A stretch of 64,000 nucleotides of DNA, taken from NCBI RefSeq assembly GCF_000217915.1, contig NZ_AFOZ01000014.1, forward strand, positions 558,001-622,000, given 5' to 3'. Positions 1 to 11,700 of the stretch are shown piece after piece. This DNA comes from Shewanella sp. HN-41. Lineage in GTDB: Bacteria; Pseudomonadota; Gammaproteobacteria; Enterobacterales; Shewanellaceae. Made by a program: the position numbers and the translations under genes. Each line of letters opens with the position of its first letter. Position 1 is the stretch's first letter. The notes beneath the pieces were generated by a model. That model had not been told where the DNA came from and did no database searches. It saw nothing but the letters and a program-made list of their open reading frames with translations.

Positions 1-247
<247 letters not shown>

Positions 248-261
248 GCGTTTGAAATAAT

Positions 262-282
262 GGGGCGGCGATAAGCCGCCCC
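262..282 (+). other. GC-rich hairpin between guaB and guaA
   Basis: A perfect 8-bp stem, GGGGCGGC (262-269) and GCCGCCCC (275-282), with a 5-base loop, 15 bases after the guaB stop. No T-run follows, so it is not a typical intrinsic terminator. It may be a processing or partial-termination hairpin that tunes guaA relative to guaB. Confidence 0.5.
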
Positions 283-363
283 GTTGGTAATCTGTGTAAT
301 GCCCTCAAGATTGTCCATATCGATTTTGAGCCAAGTTAAACAATAGATGAGAAAAGGTTATCC

Positions 364-1941
364 ATGAGCGATATTCATGAGCACAAGATACTGATCCTCG
401 ATTTTGGATCCCAGTACACTCAACTGATTGCCCGTCGTATCCGTGAAATTGGCGTTTACTGTGAATTATGGGCGTGGGATGTGACCGAAGCCCAAATCCG
501 TGAGTTTGCCCCTAATGGTATTATCCTAGCGGGCGGCCCTGAAAGTGTGACGGCTGAAAATTCTCCCCGTGCACCTGAATATGTCTTTAACGCTGGCGTG
601 CCCGTGTTAGGTATCTGTTACGGCATGCAAACTATGTCTGAGCAGCTCGGTGGCAAAGTGATCCAAGGCGTGGGTGAAGGTGAATTTGGTTACGCGCAGA
701 TCGAAATGTTGGCGCAATCGGCACTCTTTAAAGATATCGAAGATGCTGTCAATAGCGAAGGTAAACCGCTGCTCGATGTGTGGATGAGCCACGGTGATAA
801 AGTGTCTGCGATCCCCGAGGGATTTGTGGCGGTGGCTAAAACCGATACTTGCCCCTTTGCGGCTATGGCCTACGAAGGAAAACGTTTCTATGGCGTACAA
901 TTCCATCCTGAAGTGACCCACACCCGTCAAGGCATGCGGATGTTATCGCATTTTGCCTTAGACATTTGTGGCTGTGCCGCTAATTGGAAACCCTCATCTA
1001 TCATCGAAGATGCGATTGAGCGCTTGAAAAAGCAAATCGGCGATGATGAAGTGATTTTAGGGCTGTCTGGTGGTGTCGATTCATCGGTTGTGGCCATGTT
1101 GCTGCACCGTGCTATCGGCAAAAAACTGACCTGTGTGTTTGTTGATAACGGTTTATTACGTTTGAACGAAGCAGAGCAAGTGATGGAAATGTTTGGCGAT
1201 CATTTCGGCCTGAACATTATCCATGTCGATGCGGAAAACCGTTTCCTCGATGCGATGAAAGGCGTTGACGATCCTGAAGCAAAACGCAAAATTATCGGCC
1301 GTGTCTTCGTTGAGATTTTCGATGAAGAGTCGAAGAAGTGCGTTAATGCTAAGTGGCTAGCCCAAGGCACTATTTACCCCGATGTGATTGAATCCGCTGG
1401 CAGCGCCACAGGCAAAGCCCATGTGATCAAATCGCACCATAACGTTGGCGGCTTGCCAGACGATATGGCTCTGGGTTTAGTTGAGCCACTGCGCGAACTG
1501 TTCAAAGATGAAGTGCGTAAGATTGGTCTTGAGTTAGGCCTACCGTACAACATGCTTTACCGCCATCCATTCCCAGGTCCCGGCCTAGGTGTGCGCGTAT
1601 TAGGTGAAGTGAAGAAGGAATACTGCGACTTACTGCGCCGCGCCGATGCCATCTTCATCGAAGAACTGCATAAAGCCGACCTGTACAACAAAGTCAGCCA
1701 AGCCTTTACCGTGTTCTTACCCGTACGTTCTGTTGGCGTGATGGGCGATGGGCGTAAATACGATTGGGTGGTGTCACTGCGCGCAGTGGAAACGATCGAT
1801 TTTATGACAGCCCATTGGGCACATCTACCCTATGATTTCTTAGGCCGCGTATCAAATCGCATCATCAACGAAGTCGATGGCATTTCCCGCGTGGTTTACG
1901 ATATCTCTGGCAAGCCGCCAGCGACAATCGAGTGGGAATAA
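364..1941 (+). CDS. guaA: GMP synthase (glutamine-hydrolysing)
   Basis: Converts XMP to GMP with ATP and ammonia from glutamine, the last step of de novo guanine nucleotide synthesis in the cytoplasm. It has 525 residues, the normal length. The class I glutaminase domain occupies about residues 8-200, with nucleophile Cys85 in GICYGMQ and the His181/Glu183 pair in FHPEV. The ATP pyrophosphatase domain follows with its PP-loop SGGVDS at 235-240, then the C-terminal dimerisation domain ending KPPATIEWE. An AGGTT-type ribosome site sits just before the ATG. It is the second gene of guaBA, and an intrinsic terminator follows 35 bases after the stop. Confidence 0.98.
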   Translation: MSDIHEHKILILDFGSQYTQLIARRIREIGVYCELWAWDVTEAQIREFAPNGIILAGGPESVTAENSPRAPEYVFNAGVPVLGICYGMQTMSEQLGGKVIQGVGEGEFGYAQIEMLAQSALFKDIEDAVNSEGKPLLDVWMSHGDKVSAIPEGFVAVAKTDTCPFAAMAYEGKRFYGVQFHPEVTHTRQGMRMLSHFALDICGCAANWKPSSIIEDAIERLKKQIGDDEVILGLSGGVDSSVVAMLLHRAIGKKLTCVFVDNGLLRLNEAEQVMEMFGDHFGLNIIHVDAENRFLDAMKGVDDPEAKRKIIGRVFVEIFDEESKKCVNAKWLAQGTIYPDVIESAGSATGKAHVIKSHHNVGGLPDDMALGLVEPLRELFKDEVRKIGLELGLPYNMLYRHPFPGPGLGVRVLGEVKKEYCDLLRRADAIFIEELHKADLYNKVSQAFTVFLPVRSVGVMGDGRKYDWVVSLRAVETIDFMTAHWAHLPYDFLGRVSNRIINEVDGISRVVYDISGKPPATIEWE

Positions 1942-1952
1942 GTTAGTTATTT

Positions 1953-2003
1953 GAATAATCTTCTGTTTGATTGACGAAAGGCGCTTAGGCGCCTTTTTTA
2001 TTG
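1953..2003 (+). repeat. Terminator-region direct repeat, left copy
   Basis: About 51 bases, starting GAATAATC, containing GATTGACGAAAGGCGCT and ending ATTG, that recur almost unchanged at 6016-6067 (about five substitutions and one indel by eye). The two copies bracket the three-gene cassette at 2398-5869. Confidence 0.8.
1977..1999 (+). terminator. Intrinsic terminator after guaA
   Basis: Perfect 8-bp stem AAAGGCGC / GCGCCTTT with loop TTAG, followed by a T-run. It closes the guaBA operon. Confidence 0.9.
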
Positions 2004-2397
2004 TCCTTCGAATGAAGGTTCTTATACTTTTTGTTTAGCTTGATGTTGTGTTGGTAGCCCCCGTTAAACTAAAAAAGGCGACTAAATATAAAAATCAAAA
2101 AATACTTAAGCGTGGTATTTTTTTATTATATTTTGTTGCGCGTAGAACGATTTTGAGATAGAACATTAAAAAATAGATTTGGCAGACAATGACTGGCGTC
2201 AGAGAGGCCTGAGTCTTGGGATATGAATAATATATTCCATTGCTAAAAATATCGAAGAAGAATAGATGTTTTGCTAAAGCAAAATAACGCGCAAGACACC
2301 TATGTAATTCGGCTTGTAGGCTGGAGAATCATCAGCATTAATAAGCCGTTCTTAAGTAAAGTATGTTCTAGTTTTTTATGTATAAAATGGTGAAAAT
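2004..2397 (+). other. AT-rich non-coding stretch before the envelope cassette
   Basis: No convincing gene in either strand. The DNA is AT-rich with A/T runs. It presumably holds the promoter for the cassette at 2398, but I cannot pick a clear -35/-10 pair. It begins right after the duplicated terminator, so it may be the left end of inserted DNA. Confidence 0.5.
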
Positions 2398-3225
2398 ATG
2401 GATTTTACACTACGCCGTTATGGAAGAGGCTTTCCACTTGTCTTATGCAATCAGTTAATTTCAATCTTAATCCCAATCAAAATATTTGCTGTTGTTTTTT
2501 CTTTGCTGTCCCTCGTATCTTCCTTTTCCGTATTAGCACAGTCAACCCCATGGAACTTTGAGGCTTCTTCTTATATCTGGCTCCCTGAGTCAACCACAGG
2601 TATAAAAACTGACGCTGGAACAATTGATAGCGTGCTAAGTGTCAGTGACGCTTTGGAGCAGTTAGATCTTGGGGTCATGCTAACTGGCGTTATTCAGCAT
2701 GATAAATTGAGCATAGTAGGTGACTTTGTTTATCTGAATTTAGAGACTGAAGAAAATACACCTTTCGGGACACTCTATAGCAGCCTTGAATCGGAGAGCA
2801 CCCTATCGATTCTCAGCGCTTATGCCTTTTATCAGGTTTATCATCACTCAAATTTTAGTATTGATCTCGGCGCAGGGGCGCGGGCGGTAGATTCAGAAGT
2901 CAGAATAATGCTAATGCCTGGCTTGTTACCTTCACATAACGAGAGCGTCAGTGATGATTGGATCGATCCTTTATTGGCGATTCGGTTTTTTGGTCGGTTA
3001 AGTGAAAAGTGGAGTGCTTCCTTCATTATAGATGCTGGTGGTTTCGGTACTGGCAGTGCTTCTGATTCAACCTGGCAAGCCGTTACGTTAATAGCTTATC
3101 AACTCACAGATAGTTGGTTACTGCGTGGAGGTTATCGACATCTCGATATTGATCGTCAAGCTGATGGGCAGTTGTATGATTTCAAAATGACAGGGGTTCT
3201 ATTTGGCTTCAGTTATCGGTTTTAA
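2398..3225 (+). CDS. Probable outer-membrane beta-barrel protein, unknown function
   Basis: A 275-residue protein. After about 24 polar residues it has a hydrophobic segment (about 25-43) ending SVLAQS, which looks like a signal peptide with an overlong front end. The real start may lie downstream at a non-ATG codon, because no good ribosome site precedes the ATG at 2398. The mature part has alternating strands rich in aromatic and Gly residues (for example LRGGYRHLDI) and ends in FGFSYRF, a terminal Phe typical of barrel proteins inserted by the BAM complex. It is 24 bases upstream of a DUF1254 lipoprotein gene on the same strand and probably in one operon with it. I do not recognise a specific family. 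Confidence 0.6.
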   Translation: MDFTLRRYGRGFPLVLCNQLISILIPIKIFAVVFSLLSLVSSFSVLAQSTPWNFEASSYIWLPESTTGIKTDAGTIDSVLSVSDALEQLDLGVMLTGVIQHDKLSIVGDFVYLNLETEENTPFGTLYSSLESESTLSILSAYAFYQVYHHSNFSIDLGAGARAVDSEVRIMLMPGLLPSHNESVSDDWIDPLLAIRFFGRLSEKWSASFIIDAGGFGTGSASDSTWQAVTLIAYQLTDSWLLRGGYRHLDIDRQADGQLYDFKMTGVLFGFSYRF

Positions 3226-3249
3226 TCTTTCTACGTTAAGGGAGTTTGT

Positions 3250-4722
3250 GTGATGACTTCAATAAGAAAAAAGTTAGAACACTTTGTGGGGTTATTTGTT
3301 TTCGTCACAGTCATATTGACACTGTCAGCCTGTGACATAACGACTCCGGCTGAGGATTCAAAATCTCAGACCGCAGCTGTCAGAGCAACACCGACCGAGC
3401 TTCGTGAGCTTATAAAGGAGGCCTACATTTATGGTTTTCCTATGATGGATAGCTACCGGATTCAATACTCGTATTTTGTCGACCAAAGTAACCCGGAATA
3501 CAAGGGCGCGTGGAACGAGGTGCACAACATGGCCCGCGTGTTCACGCCACAGGATAAGGCTATTCAGACCCCCAACTCCGATACGCCCTACAGTTTTCTA
3601 GGTGCGGACCTGCGCGCCGAGCCGCTGGTGATCAGTGTGCCAGCAATTAAGGATCGCTATTATTCACTGCAATTTATTGACATGTACACCCACAATTTTG
3701 CCTACGTAGGCAGTCGAGCGACGGGTACTGAAGCGGGCAGTTACCTGCTCGCTGGCCCCCGTTGGCAGGGGGAGGTACCCGAAGGGGTGAAATCTGTTAT
3801 CCGTTCTGAGACGGAACTGGCGTTTGTACTTTTCCGTACTCAGTTATTCAACGATGCTGATCTGGTGGCTGTTCAGAAAATCCAAGCGCAATACACGGTC
3901 CAGCCTTTGTCACGCTTCTTGGGGACGACACCTCCTCCAATACCGACTGTGCCGTTCGTCAAACCGTTATCGGTTGAGGCGCAAAAAAATTCACCGGAGT
4001 TTTTTGACATTCTCAGTTTTCTCTTTCAGTTCACTCCACCTCATCCCAGCGAGACGGCATTGCTGGCTCGCTTTGCTAAGGTTGGCATCGGTGCGGGTAA
4101 GTCGTTCGATGCCGCTTCACTTTCACCTGCGGAGCGCCAAGCGGTAACGGACGGAATGGATGACGCATGGAAGGCTTTTACACAGTATAAGGCTGAAGTG
4201 ATCGATACTGGCAAGAAGAGCAGTGCCGATGGATTCGGGACGCGCAAGTTCCTCGACAATGACTACCTGCTGCGCATGTCATCGGCGGTACTTGGCATCT
4301 ATGGTAATTCCAAGGAGGAGGCGAACTACCCCGTCTACTTCACCGACTCTGAGGGCGAGCTGTTGGATGGTGCATCCAATCACTACACGCTCTACTTCAA
4401 AGCTGGCAAGTTGCCCCCTGTGAACTCGTTCTGGTCGCTGACCATGTACGAACTGCCAGCCAGTCTTTTGACTGAAAATCCGATCAACCGTTATTTGATC
4501 AACTCCCCCATGGTGCCAGATCTTATCCGAGACGCTGAGGGTGGTATTACGCTGTATATCCAGAACGAATCGCCCGGCAAGGAAAAGGAAGCCAACTGGT
4601 TGCCTGCGCCTAAAGGCCCATTCTTCATTGTCATGCGTGAGTATTGGCCCAAGCCTGAAGCACTCGATGGTAGTTGGAAGACTCCGGACTTAGTGCGTAC
4701 TGCGATATCCCTACAACCCTAG
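3250..4722 (+). CDS. DUF1254/DUF1214 domain lipoprotein
   Basis: A 490-residue exported protein. It has a hydrophobic N-terminus with a lipobox LSAC (Cys at about residue 28), so it is probably a lipoprotein. An N-terminal DUF1254-type region (about 50-190) contains the conserved TPNSDTPYSF and YYSLQFIDMY segments. A C-terminal DUF1214-type region (about 370-485) contains VNSFWSLTMYE and REYWPK. The family's biochemical role is not established. The start may be the GTG at 3250 or the ATG at 3253; both lie after an AAGGGAG ribosome site. It is followed by a second DUF1254-type gene 25 bases on. The gene looks more GC-rich than the preceding stretch, which fits transfer. Confidence 0.8.
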   Translation: MMTSIRKKLEHFVGLFVFVTVILTLSACDITTPAEDSKSQTAAVRATPTELRELIKEAYIYGFPMMDSYRIQYSYFVDQSNPEYKGAWNEVHNMARVFTPQDKAIQTPNSDTPYSFLGADLRAEPLVISVPAIKDRYYSLQFIDMYTHNFAYVGSRATGTEAGSYLLAGPRWQGEVPEGVKSVIRSETELAFVLFRTQLFNDADLVAVQKIQAQYTVQPLSRFLGTTPPPIPTVPFVKPLSVEAQKNSPEFFDILSFLFQFTPPHPSETALLARFAKVGIGAGKSFDAASLSPAERQAVTDGMDDAWKAFTQYKAEVIDTGKKSSADGFGTRKFLDNDYLLRMSSAVLGIYGNSKEEANYPVYFTDSEGELLDGASNHYTLYFKAGKLPPVNSFWSLTMYELPASLLTENPINRYLINSPMVPDLIRDAEGGITLYIQNESPGKEKEANWLPAPKGPFFIVMREYWPKPEALDGSWKTPDLVRTAISLQP

Positions 4723-4747
4723 AACCTTATCCAAATCGAGGTATACA

Positions 4748-5869
4748 ATGAAGAACACGCGAATTGCCTTCAATTTCTATATCGTCGCTCTGCTTGCCGT
4801 TGTGACTGGTGGCTCTGGTCAAGTGGTGGCTGCTACGGCCCCCTCCGTCGCTGCGACATCTTCGGTGGTCCCCGACTTGGCGAGTTCGGAACGCTGGGCA
4901 AAAAACGTTGAGGGTAAAATCATCGTTACGCCTGATAATTTTATCCGAGCCGAATCTGATATCTATATGGCTGGCCAAGTTAAGGATGGGGCGTTTGGAC
5001 AGCTTAAACATACCCGTTCTCCCGCGCCTGTGGATAAGCAGCTAATTGTGCGGCTCAACCGCGATACCATCTATTCTTCTGGTGTGTTCGACCTCGATGC
5101 TGGTCCTGTTACGATAAACCTGCCTGATCCTGGAGAGCGATTCCTGTCAGTGCTGCTTATCAACCAAGACCACTATAACCCGCAGGTCTTCTATGGAGCA
5201 GGCTCTCATACCCTTACAAAAGAATCTGTGGGCACCCGTTATGTAATGGTGGCTGTGCGCATTTTGGCCGACCCCAACGATTCGGAGGACATGAGAAAAG
5301 CGAACGCGCTGCAAGACGCCATCAGTGTTACCCAGCTTGGCGGCCCGGGCACTTTCGAGATCCCTGCCTGGGATTCGGTCAGTCAGAAGAAAGTCCGAGA
5401 CGCGTTGATCGCCCTGTCCAATACTATTCCTGATTTGCGCTATGCAGCTGGGCCGGACAAGGACACTGTGGATCCGGTTCGGCGCATTGCCGCAGCGGCC
5501 TCTGGTTGGGGGCTAAACCCTGATAAAGATGCTATCTACCTGAATGTGTTTCCGATGAAGAATGACGGAGTGGTTCCGTACCGGCTGAGGGTAAAAGATG
5601 TACCAGTTAATGGATTTTGGTCGGTCACTGCTTACACCGCCGAAGGATATTTTGCGCCTAATGATCTGAATGCCTATTCAATCAATAGCATCACAGGTAG
5701 TAAGAGCAAGGACGGTTCCATCACGATACAGTTCGGTGGTTGTTCGGCGGGGATATCGAACTGTTTGCCCGTGACCGATGGCTGGAACTACATGGTTCGT
5801 TTGTATCGTCCGCGTGCGGAGATTCTGAATGGCAGTTGGTCGTTTCCCATCGCCGAGCCGATCAAATAG
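4748..5869 (+). CDS. Exported DUF1254/DUF1214 family protein
   Basis: A 373-residue protein with a signal peptide (about residues 1-29, ending VVAATAP), so probably periplasmic. It shares the family plan of the upstream gene: an N-terminal segment with LNRDTIYSSGVFDL (the DUF1254 counterpart of TPNSDTPYS) and a C-terminal DUF1214-like segment with VNGFWSVTAYTAEGYF and a closing LNGSWSFP. It is shorter than its neighbour. A ribosome site (CGAGG) lies 7 bases before the ATG. Adjacent, related but unequal genes suggest an old duplication or a two-component envelope function; the reaction is unknown. Confidence 0.78.
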   Translation: MKNTRIAFNFYIVALLAVVTGGSGQVVAATAPSVAATSSVVPDLASSERWAKNVEGKIIVTPDNFIRAESDIYMAGQVKDGAFGQLKHTRSPAPVDKQLIVRLNRDTIYSSGVFDLDAGPVTINLPDPGERFLSVLLINQDHYNPQVFYGAGSHTLTKESVGTRYVMVAVRILADPNDSEDMRKANALQDAISVTQLGGPGTFEIPAWDSVSQKKVRDALIALSNTIPDLRYAAGPDKDTVDPVRRIAAAASGWGLNPDKDAIYLNVFPMKNDGVVPYRLRVKDVPVNGFWSVTAYTAEGYFAPNDLNAYSINSITGSKSKDGSITIQFGGCSAGISNCLPVTDGWNYMVRLYRPRAEILNGSWSFPIAEPIK

Positions 5870-6015
5870 CCACCTGTCGCGTGATCCTGACTTTAGTCAA
5901 AAATTCAGGAGCATTTTTAAGGGATTTCTAAGCATGGTATAGATAATGGTATTGAAATGTTCATGTTCCTAACACACTGTGAATATTTTTATTTTCCCAT
6001 CATTGATACTCAAGT

Positions 6016-6625
<610 letters not shown>

Positions 6626-7044
6626 ACGCTAAGACTGGCGTATTAATCCTGGGTCTGGATAAAGGTAAAGAATAGTTTTTGGCGATTTAACACTCTGCGA
6701 TGGCGGACCTTGAGTAAAGCCCGGCGACGCGATGCATTATTATGGATGGTTTTTTTTCTCATATTGACCCCATTTTTGATTATTTTTATCTGTTTTACTC
6801 AATATTGTTATTGTTTCAAGTGTCGGCCTGAAACCGCTTATAGCTGTGACATTATTGATGCTATGACAGTAACAGTTGCAACAGGGGGCGGCAATCCCCT
6901 TCGGCGTACCTGCTTTATAAACCAGCATGTTAATCGCTTTAGCGCACTTTAACGCCCTTTCGCTTAATCTAAGATTAAAATATGCCAAAAGTATACTGAG
7001 AAAGTGAGCTTTGCTCGCTAGCGCAAGTTTTTCAGCGTTTATGC
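6626..7044. other. Convergent intergenic region tadA / mltF
   Basis: 419 bases between the ends of two convergent genes. Short open frames exist on both strands (6710-6952 plus, 6740-6988 minus) but overlap each other and lack ribosome sites or recognisable content. I see no supported gene and no clear intrinsic terminator. Confidence 0.5.
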
Positions 7045-8505
7045 TTACTTAGGTTGCTCTGGACTCAATGCTCCTTGAGGTAAGCTGAGGGTCTCTTCTG
7101 CGGTGAGGTCGTTAGGTTCTTCCTCTGAATTTTGTGGTCTCGACTGATTATCCACCCAGACTAATGTGTCGTAATAACGACGAATGCTGTCCACATAGTG
7201 CACCGCTTCACTGCCTCTGGCGTAGCCGTAGCGGGTCTTTTGGTAGTATTTGCGTTTTTGCAGCAGTGGCAATACCTTCTTCACATCCCGCCAGGCATTG
7301 GGGTTTAGCTCCATAGACTCAGCCAGTTTTCGCGCATCTTCGACATGGGCATAGCCAATATTATAGGAGGCGAGGGCAAACCACATACGTTGGCTTTCGG
7401 GGATGGATTCGGGTAAACGGTTAATCATATCCCGTAGATAAGCCGCACCACCACGGATGCTTTCTTTGGCATCGAGGCGATTAGTGATGCCAATTTCTTT
7501 CGCTGTGGGTTCGGTGAGCATCATCATGCCACGCACTCCCGTGGGGGAACGGGCATTCGGGTTCCAATGGGATTCCTGATAGCTGGTGGCTGCCAGCTTA
7601 CGCCAGTCTAAATCACCTGCGTGCGCCTCAAAGAGTTGACGGTAGCGGGGGAGTACGGTTTCGATGGCGCGCAGGAAGGCACGGGTATCGACATAATCGA
7701 AGCGCTTAACGTGACCAAAGTATTTCTCGTTTAAATGATCGAGTGTGCCAGCGAGTTTTTCTTGATGCCAAAATGCCAGCAATTGACTCATAAGTTCATC
7801 GCTGTGGGTGGGGGGTAATAGCCAGACCACATCGAGTTTCTCTTCTAACACTAGGCCCGAGCGCAAATCGGGTAAATAGCGACGGTTGATTTGTACGCTG
7901 CTGGAATCGGCTATGGTGTAGTCAATTTCTTTATTGGCGATCATTGCGAGCAATTCTTCATTGTCTTTATCTGTCACTTGGTCCCACACGAGTGATGGGT
8001 TGTGTTTCTGCAATTGGGTTAAGGTTTCCACAAATGCCGAGTCAGCAATGACAGTTATTTTACCTTTTAACTCACTGATATTTTGGGGCGTTGGCATACC
8101 TTCACGGTAAACCAATACTTGATTGACCCGATATAAGGGTGGACCGAAGCGAAATAGTTCTCGGCGGGCGGGTGTTTCCGTCATGCCAGCGGCAATAATA
8201 TCAATTTCATTCTTTTTGAGGGCTTCATATAACTCTGCGCGATTAGTAAAGGGCAGCATTTTTAAGGGAACATTGAGGTATTCGGCAAAAAGTACCGCCA
8301 TATCATAATCGAAACCGCTATTCCCTTGACCCGATGTCATATAAATTTGCGGTCCATAAAGGGTCCCTACACGCAATTCGGTGAGCTTTTTAGGGGCGAA
8401 TTCTGTTTCGTCCACGGTAACTTGCTGACAGGCTGTCAGTAAGAAACCAAAGATGATAGCAAACAGAAAACGTGTCATTAAATGCATTTTGTTAAATAAA
8501 ATCAA
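7045..8505 (-). CDS. mltF: Membrane-bound lytic murein transglycosylase F
   Basis: Cleaves peptidoglycan glycan strands non-hydrolytically at the outer membrane. It has 486 residues. The N-terminal signal has a lipobox-like LLTACQ at about residues 22-27. Residues about 40-270 form a solute-binding-protein-3-like regulatory domain ([28 protein letters not shown]). Residues about 290-450 form the lytic transglycosylase domain with [16 protein letters not shown], where the Glu of QESHW is the expected catalytic acid, followed by GVRGMMMLT and [12 protein letters not shown]. The gene is convergent with tadA and divergent from purL, as in related genomes. Confidence 0.95.
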   Translation of the reverse strand: MILFNKMHLMTRFLFAIIFGFLLTACQQVTVDETEFAPKKLTELRVGTLYGPQIYMTSGQGNSGFDYDMAVLFAEYLNVPLKMLPFTNRAELYEALKKNEIDIIAAGMTETPARRELFRFGPPLYRVNQVLVYREGMPTPQNISELKGKITVIADSAFVETLTQLQKHNPSLVWDQVTDKDNEELLAMIANKEIDYTIADSSSVQINRRYLPDLRSGLVLEEKLDVVWLLPPTHSDELMSQLLAFWHQEKLAGTLDHLNEKYFGHVKRFDYVDTRAFLRAIETVLPRYRQLFEAHAGDLDWRKLAATSYQESHWNPNARSPTGVRGMMMLTEPTAKEIGITNRLDAKESIRGGAAYLRDMINRLPESIPESQRMWFALASYNIGYAHVEDARKLAESMELNPNAWRDVKKVLPLLQKRKYYQKTRYGYARGSEAVHYVDSIRRYYDTLVWVDNQSRPQNSEEEPNDLTAEETLSLPQGALSPEQPK

Positions 8506-8701
8506 TGTGGTAAATGATGAGTGGTCAGTGAGGTATCAAAGATAAAATGGCTGACGTTGCTGTGATTATATCCGTTTGTCTGGGATAGCGTAAAAAAATC
8601 GCACAAGGGGAAAAGAATAGGCCCGACAACACCGCACTTTTTATATCATAGGAAACACTGTTTTGCGTAAGGTCACAGGTGATTTGTGGCGGACATTTCC
8701 T

Positions 8702-8707
8702 TATAAT
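8702..8707 (+). promoter_or_regulatory. Probable -10 element for purL
   Basis: A consensus TATAAT about 48 bases before the purL start. No good -35 is seen at 16-18 bp, so an activator or an extended element may compensate. Confidence 0.4.
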
Positions 8708-8754
8708 AGCGCCACCTCTGACCCCTGCAATAATAAATAATAAGGTGAATAGAC

Positions 8755-11700
8755 GTGATGGAGATCATCCGCGGAGCCCCTGCACTCTCGACGTTTAGGG
8801 TGCAAAAGCTGATGGAGGCCTGCGAAAATGCGGCGCTTCCGGTACGCCAAATCTATGCTGAATATGTCCATTTAGCGGATTTGAGCGAGTTGCTCGACAC
8901 AAATGAACGCCAGCAACTTGAAAAAATTCTCACCTATGGACCTGCGATAGAAGCTCATATCCCTCAAGGTTCACTCCTGTTTGTCACTCCTCGCCCCGGC
9001 ACTATTTCCCCTTGGTCTTCAAAAGCTACTGACATCGCCCATAATTGTGGCCTTGGTAAAGTGAAGCGTTTGGAGCGAGGCGTTGCCTATTATGTCGAGT
9101 CAGATGCACTGACAGCATCGCAGCAACAAGCCTTAAATGCGCTATTGCACGATCGTATGGTTGAAATCATTCTCGATGATTTTGCCAAAGCCGATGTGCT
9201 GTTCAAGCGCACTGAGCCTGCGCCGTTTAAGAGCGTTAACATTCTTGCCGAAGGTCGCCGCGCACTAGAAGTGGCCAACACGGAATTGGGCCTTGCCTTA
9301 GCCGAAGATGAAATCGACTATTTAGTCGAAAACTTTGTCCGTTTAGGCCGCAATCCCCATGACATCGAACTGATGATGTTTGCCCAGGCGAACTCTGAGC
9401 ATTGCCGCCACAAAATTTTTAACGCAGATTGGACCATCGACGGCGAAGTTCAGCCTAAGTCTTTGTTCAAGATGATTAAGAACACCTACCAAGCAACGCC
9501 TGATCATGTGTTATCGGCCTATAAAGATAACGCCGCTGTGATGGAAGGTTCAGTTGCCGGACGTTTCTTCCCCGATCCAAACGGGGTGTATAGCTATCAC
9601 ACTGAACCTATGCATGTTCTGATGAAAGTGGAAACCCATAACCATCCAACGGCCATCAGCCCCTATCCTGGCGCTGCAACTGGTTCAGGCGGCGAAATTC
9701 GTGATGAAGGTGCGACGGGCCGCGGCTCTAAACCCAAAGCGGGTTTAACGGGTTTTACGGTATCGAATTTAAAAATCCCGGGTTTTGTTCAACCCTGGGA
9801 AGGTAACTATGGTAAGCCAGATCGTATCGTTAGCGCGTTAGATATTATGACCGAAGGTCCCTTAGGCGGTGCGGCGTTTAACAACGAGTTTGGTCGCCCA
9901 GCACTGGTGGGTTATTTCCGTACCTACGAGCAGGAAGTTAGCAGCCATAACGGTGTTGAAGTCCGTGGTTACCATAAGCCGATTATGTTAGCCGGTGGTT
10001 TAGGGAACATTCGCGAAGAACATGTGCAAAAGGGTGAAATCACCGTTGGCGCTAAGCTGATTGTGCTCGGTGGCCCGGCGATGAACATTGGCCTTGGCGG
10101 CGGCGCAGCTTCCTCTATGGCATCGGGTCAATCGAGTGAAGATCTCGACTTTGCTTCTGTGCAACGTGAAAACCCAGAAATGGAGCGTCGTTGTCAGGAA
10201 GTGATTGACCGTTGCTGGCAGCTTGGCGATAAAAACCCCATCCAATTTATCCACGATGTGGGCGCGGGCGGTTTGTCGAACGCTTTCCCTGAATTGGTGA
10301 ATGACGGCGAGCGCGGCGGTTTATTCAATCTGCGTAACGTACCATCCGATGAGCCAGGCATGAGCCCGCTGGAAATTTGGTGTAACGAATCACAGGAGCG
10401 TTATGTGCTGTCGGTTGCCCCAGAAAACCTCGCCTTATTCACGGCAATCTGTGAGCGTGAGCGCGCACCGTTTGCGGTGGTGGGTGAAGCGACGGCGGAG
10501 AAACATTTAACGCTTAGCGACAGCCATTTCGACAATAATCCCATCGATTTACCGCTCGAAGTCTTATTAGGCAAGGCGCCTAAGATGAGCCGTGATGTGG
10601 TATCGGCTAAAGCCGTATCGCCAGCGCTCGAACAAAACAAGATTGATGTTAAAGAAGCGGTTAAACGCGTACTGAGCTTGCCTACCGTCGCGGATAAAAC
10701 CTTCCTTATCACCATTGGCGACCGCACAGTAACGGGTTTAGTTAACCGTGACCAAATGGTGGGGCCATGGCAAGTACCTGTGGCCGACTGTGCTGTCACT
10801 GCGGCAAGCTTTGATACCTACGCCGGTGAAGCTATGTCTATGGGCGAGCGCACGCCGCTGGCACTGCTTGATTTTGGTGCCTCTGCCCGTATGGCGGTTG
10901 CCGAGTCAATTATGAATATTGCCGGTGCGGATATTGGTTCATTTAAACGCATTAAGCTTTCTGCCAACTGGATGTCTGCCGCGGGTCATCCCGGTGAAGA
11001 TGCGGGTCTCTATGAAGCGGTGAAAGCCGTGGGTGAAGAACTGTGTCCAGAGCTGAGCCTGACGATTCCGGTCGGTAAAGACTCTATGTCGATGAAGACC
11101 GCATGGCAGCAAGATGGCGCGGATAAAACCGTGACCTCACCCATGTCATTGGTCATCACCGCCTTTGGTGTGGTGCAAGATATTCGCAATACAGTGACGC
11201 CAGAGCTGCGCACAGATAAAGGCGAAACGTCTTTGCTGTTAGTGGATTTAGGTGTGGGTAAAAATCGTTTAGGCGGTTCTTGTTTAGCCCAAGTGTTTGG
11301 TGAGCTGGGTGATATTGCGCCGGATCTTGACGATGCTGCACTGCTGCGCGGTTTCTTTGAAACCATGCAAAATCTGGTGGCTAAGAAGTCCGTTATCGCT
11401 TACCACGACCGTAGCGACGGTGGCTTATTCACCACCTTAGTGGAAATGGCGTTTGCGGGTAATACAGGTCTGAATATCGATTTAGAAGATCTACAGGGCA
11501 CGGATTTAGAGCGACTCTTTAATGAAGAGCTCGGCGCTGTGCTGCAAGTGAGCCGTGACAATGCAGCGAAAATTGCCGCTCAGTTTGCTATCGCGGGCGT
11601 ACCTTGCCATGTGATCGGAACTCTAGTCGACGATCAACGCATCACCATTAAAGATGGCGCGCGTGAAATCTTCAGTGATACCCGTGTTGCGCTGCGTACA

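Noticed and set aside
6710..6988. Overlapping ORFs on both strands (80 and 82 codons)
   Set aside because: They overlap each other, have no ribosome site and no familiar content; likely chance frames in a convergent intergenic region.
8653..8668. PurR-like box upstream of purL
   Set aside because: Only one half (TTTTGCGT) fits; about 10 of 16 positions match, and it lies far from the -10.
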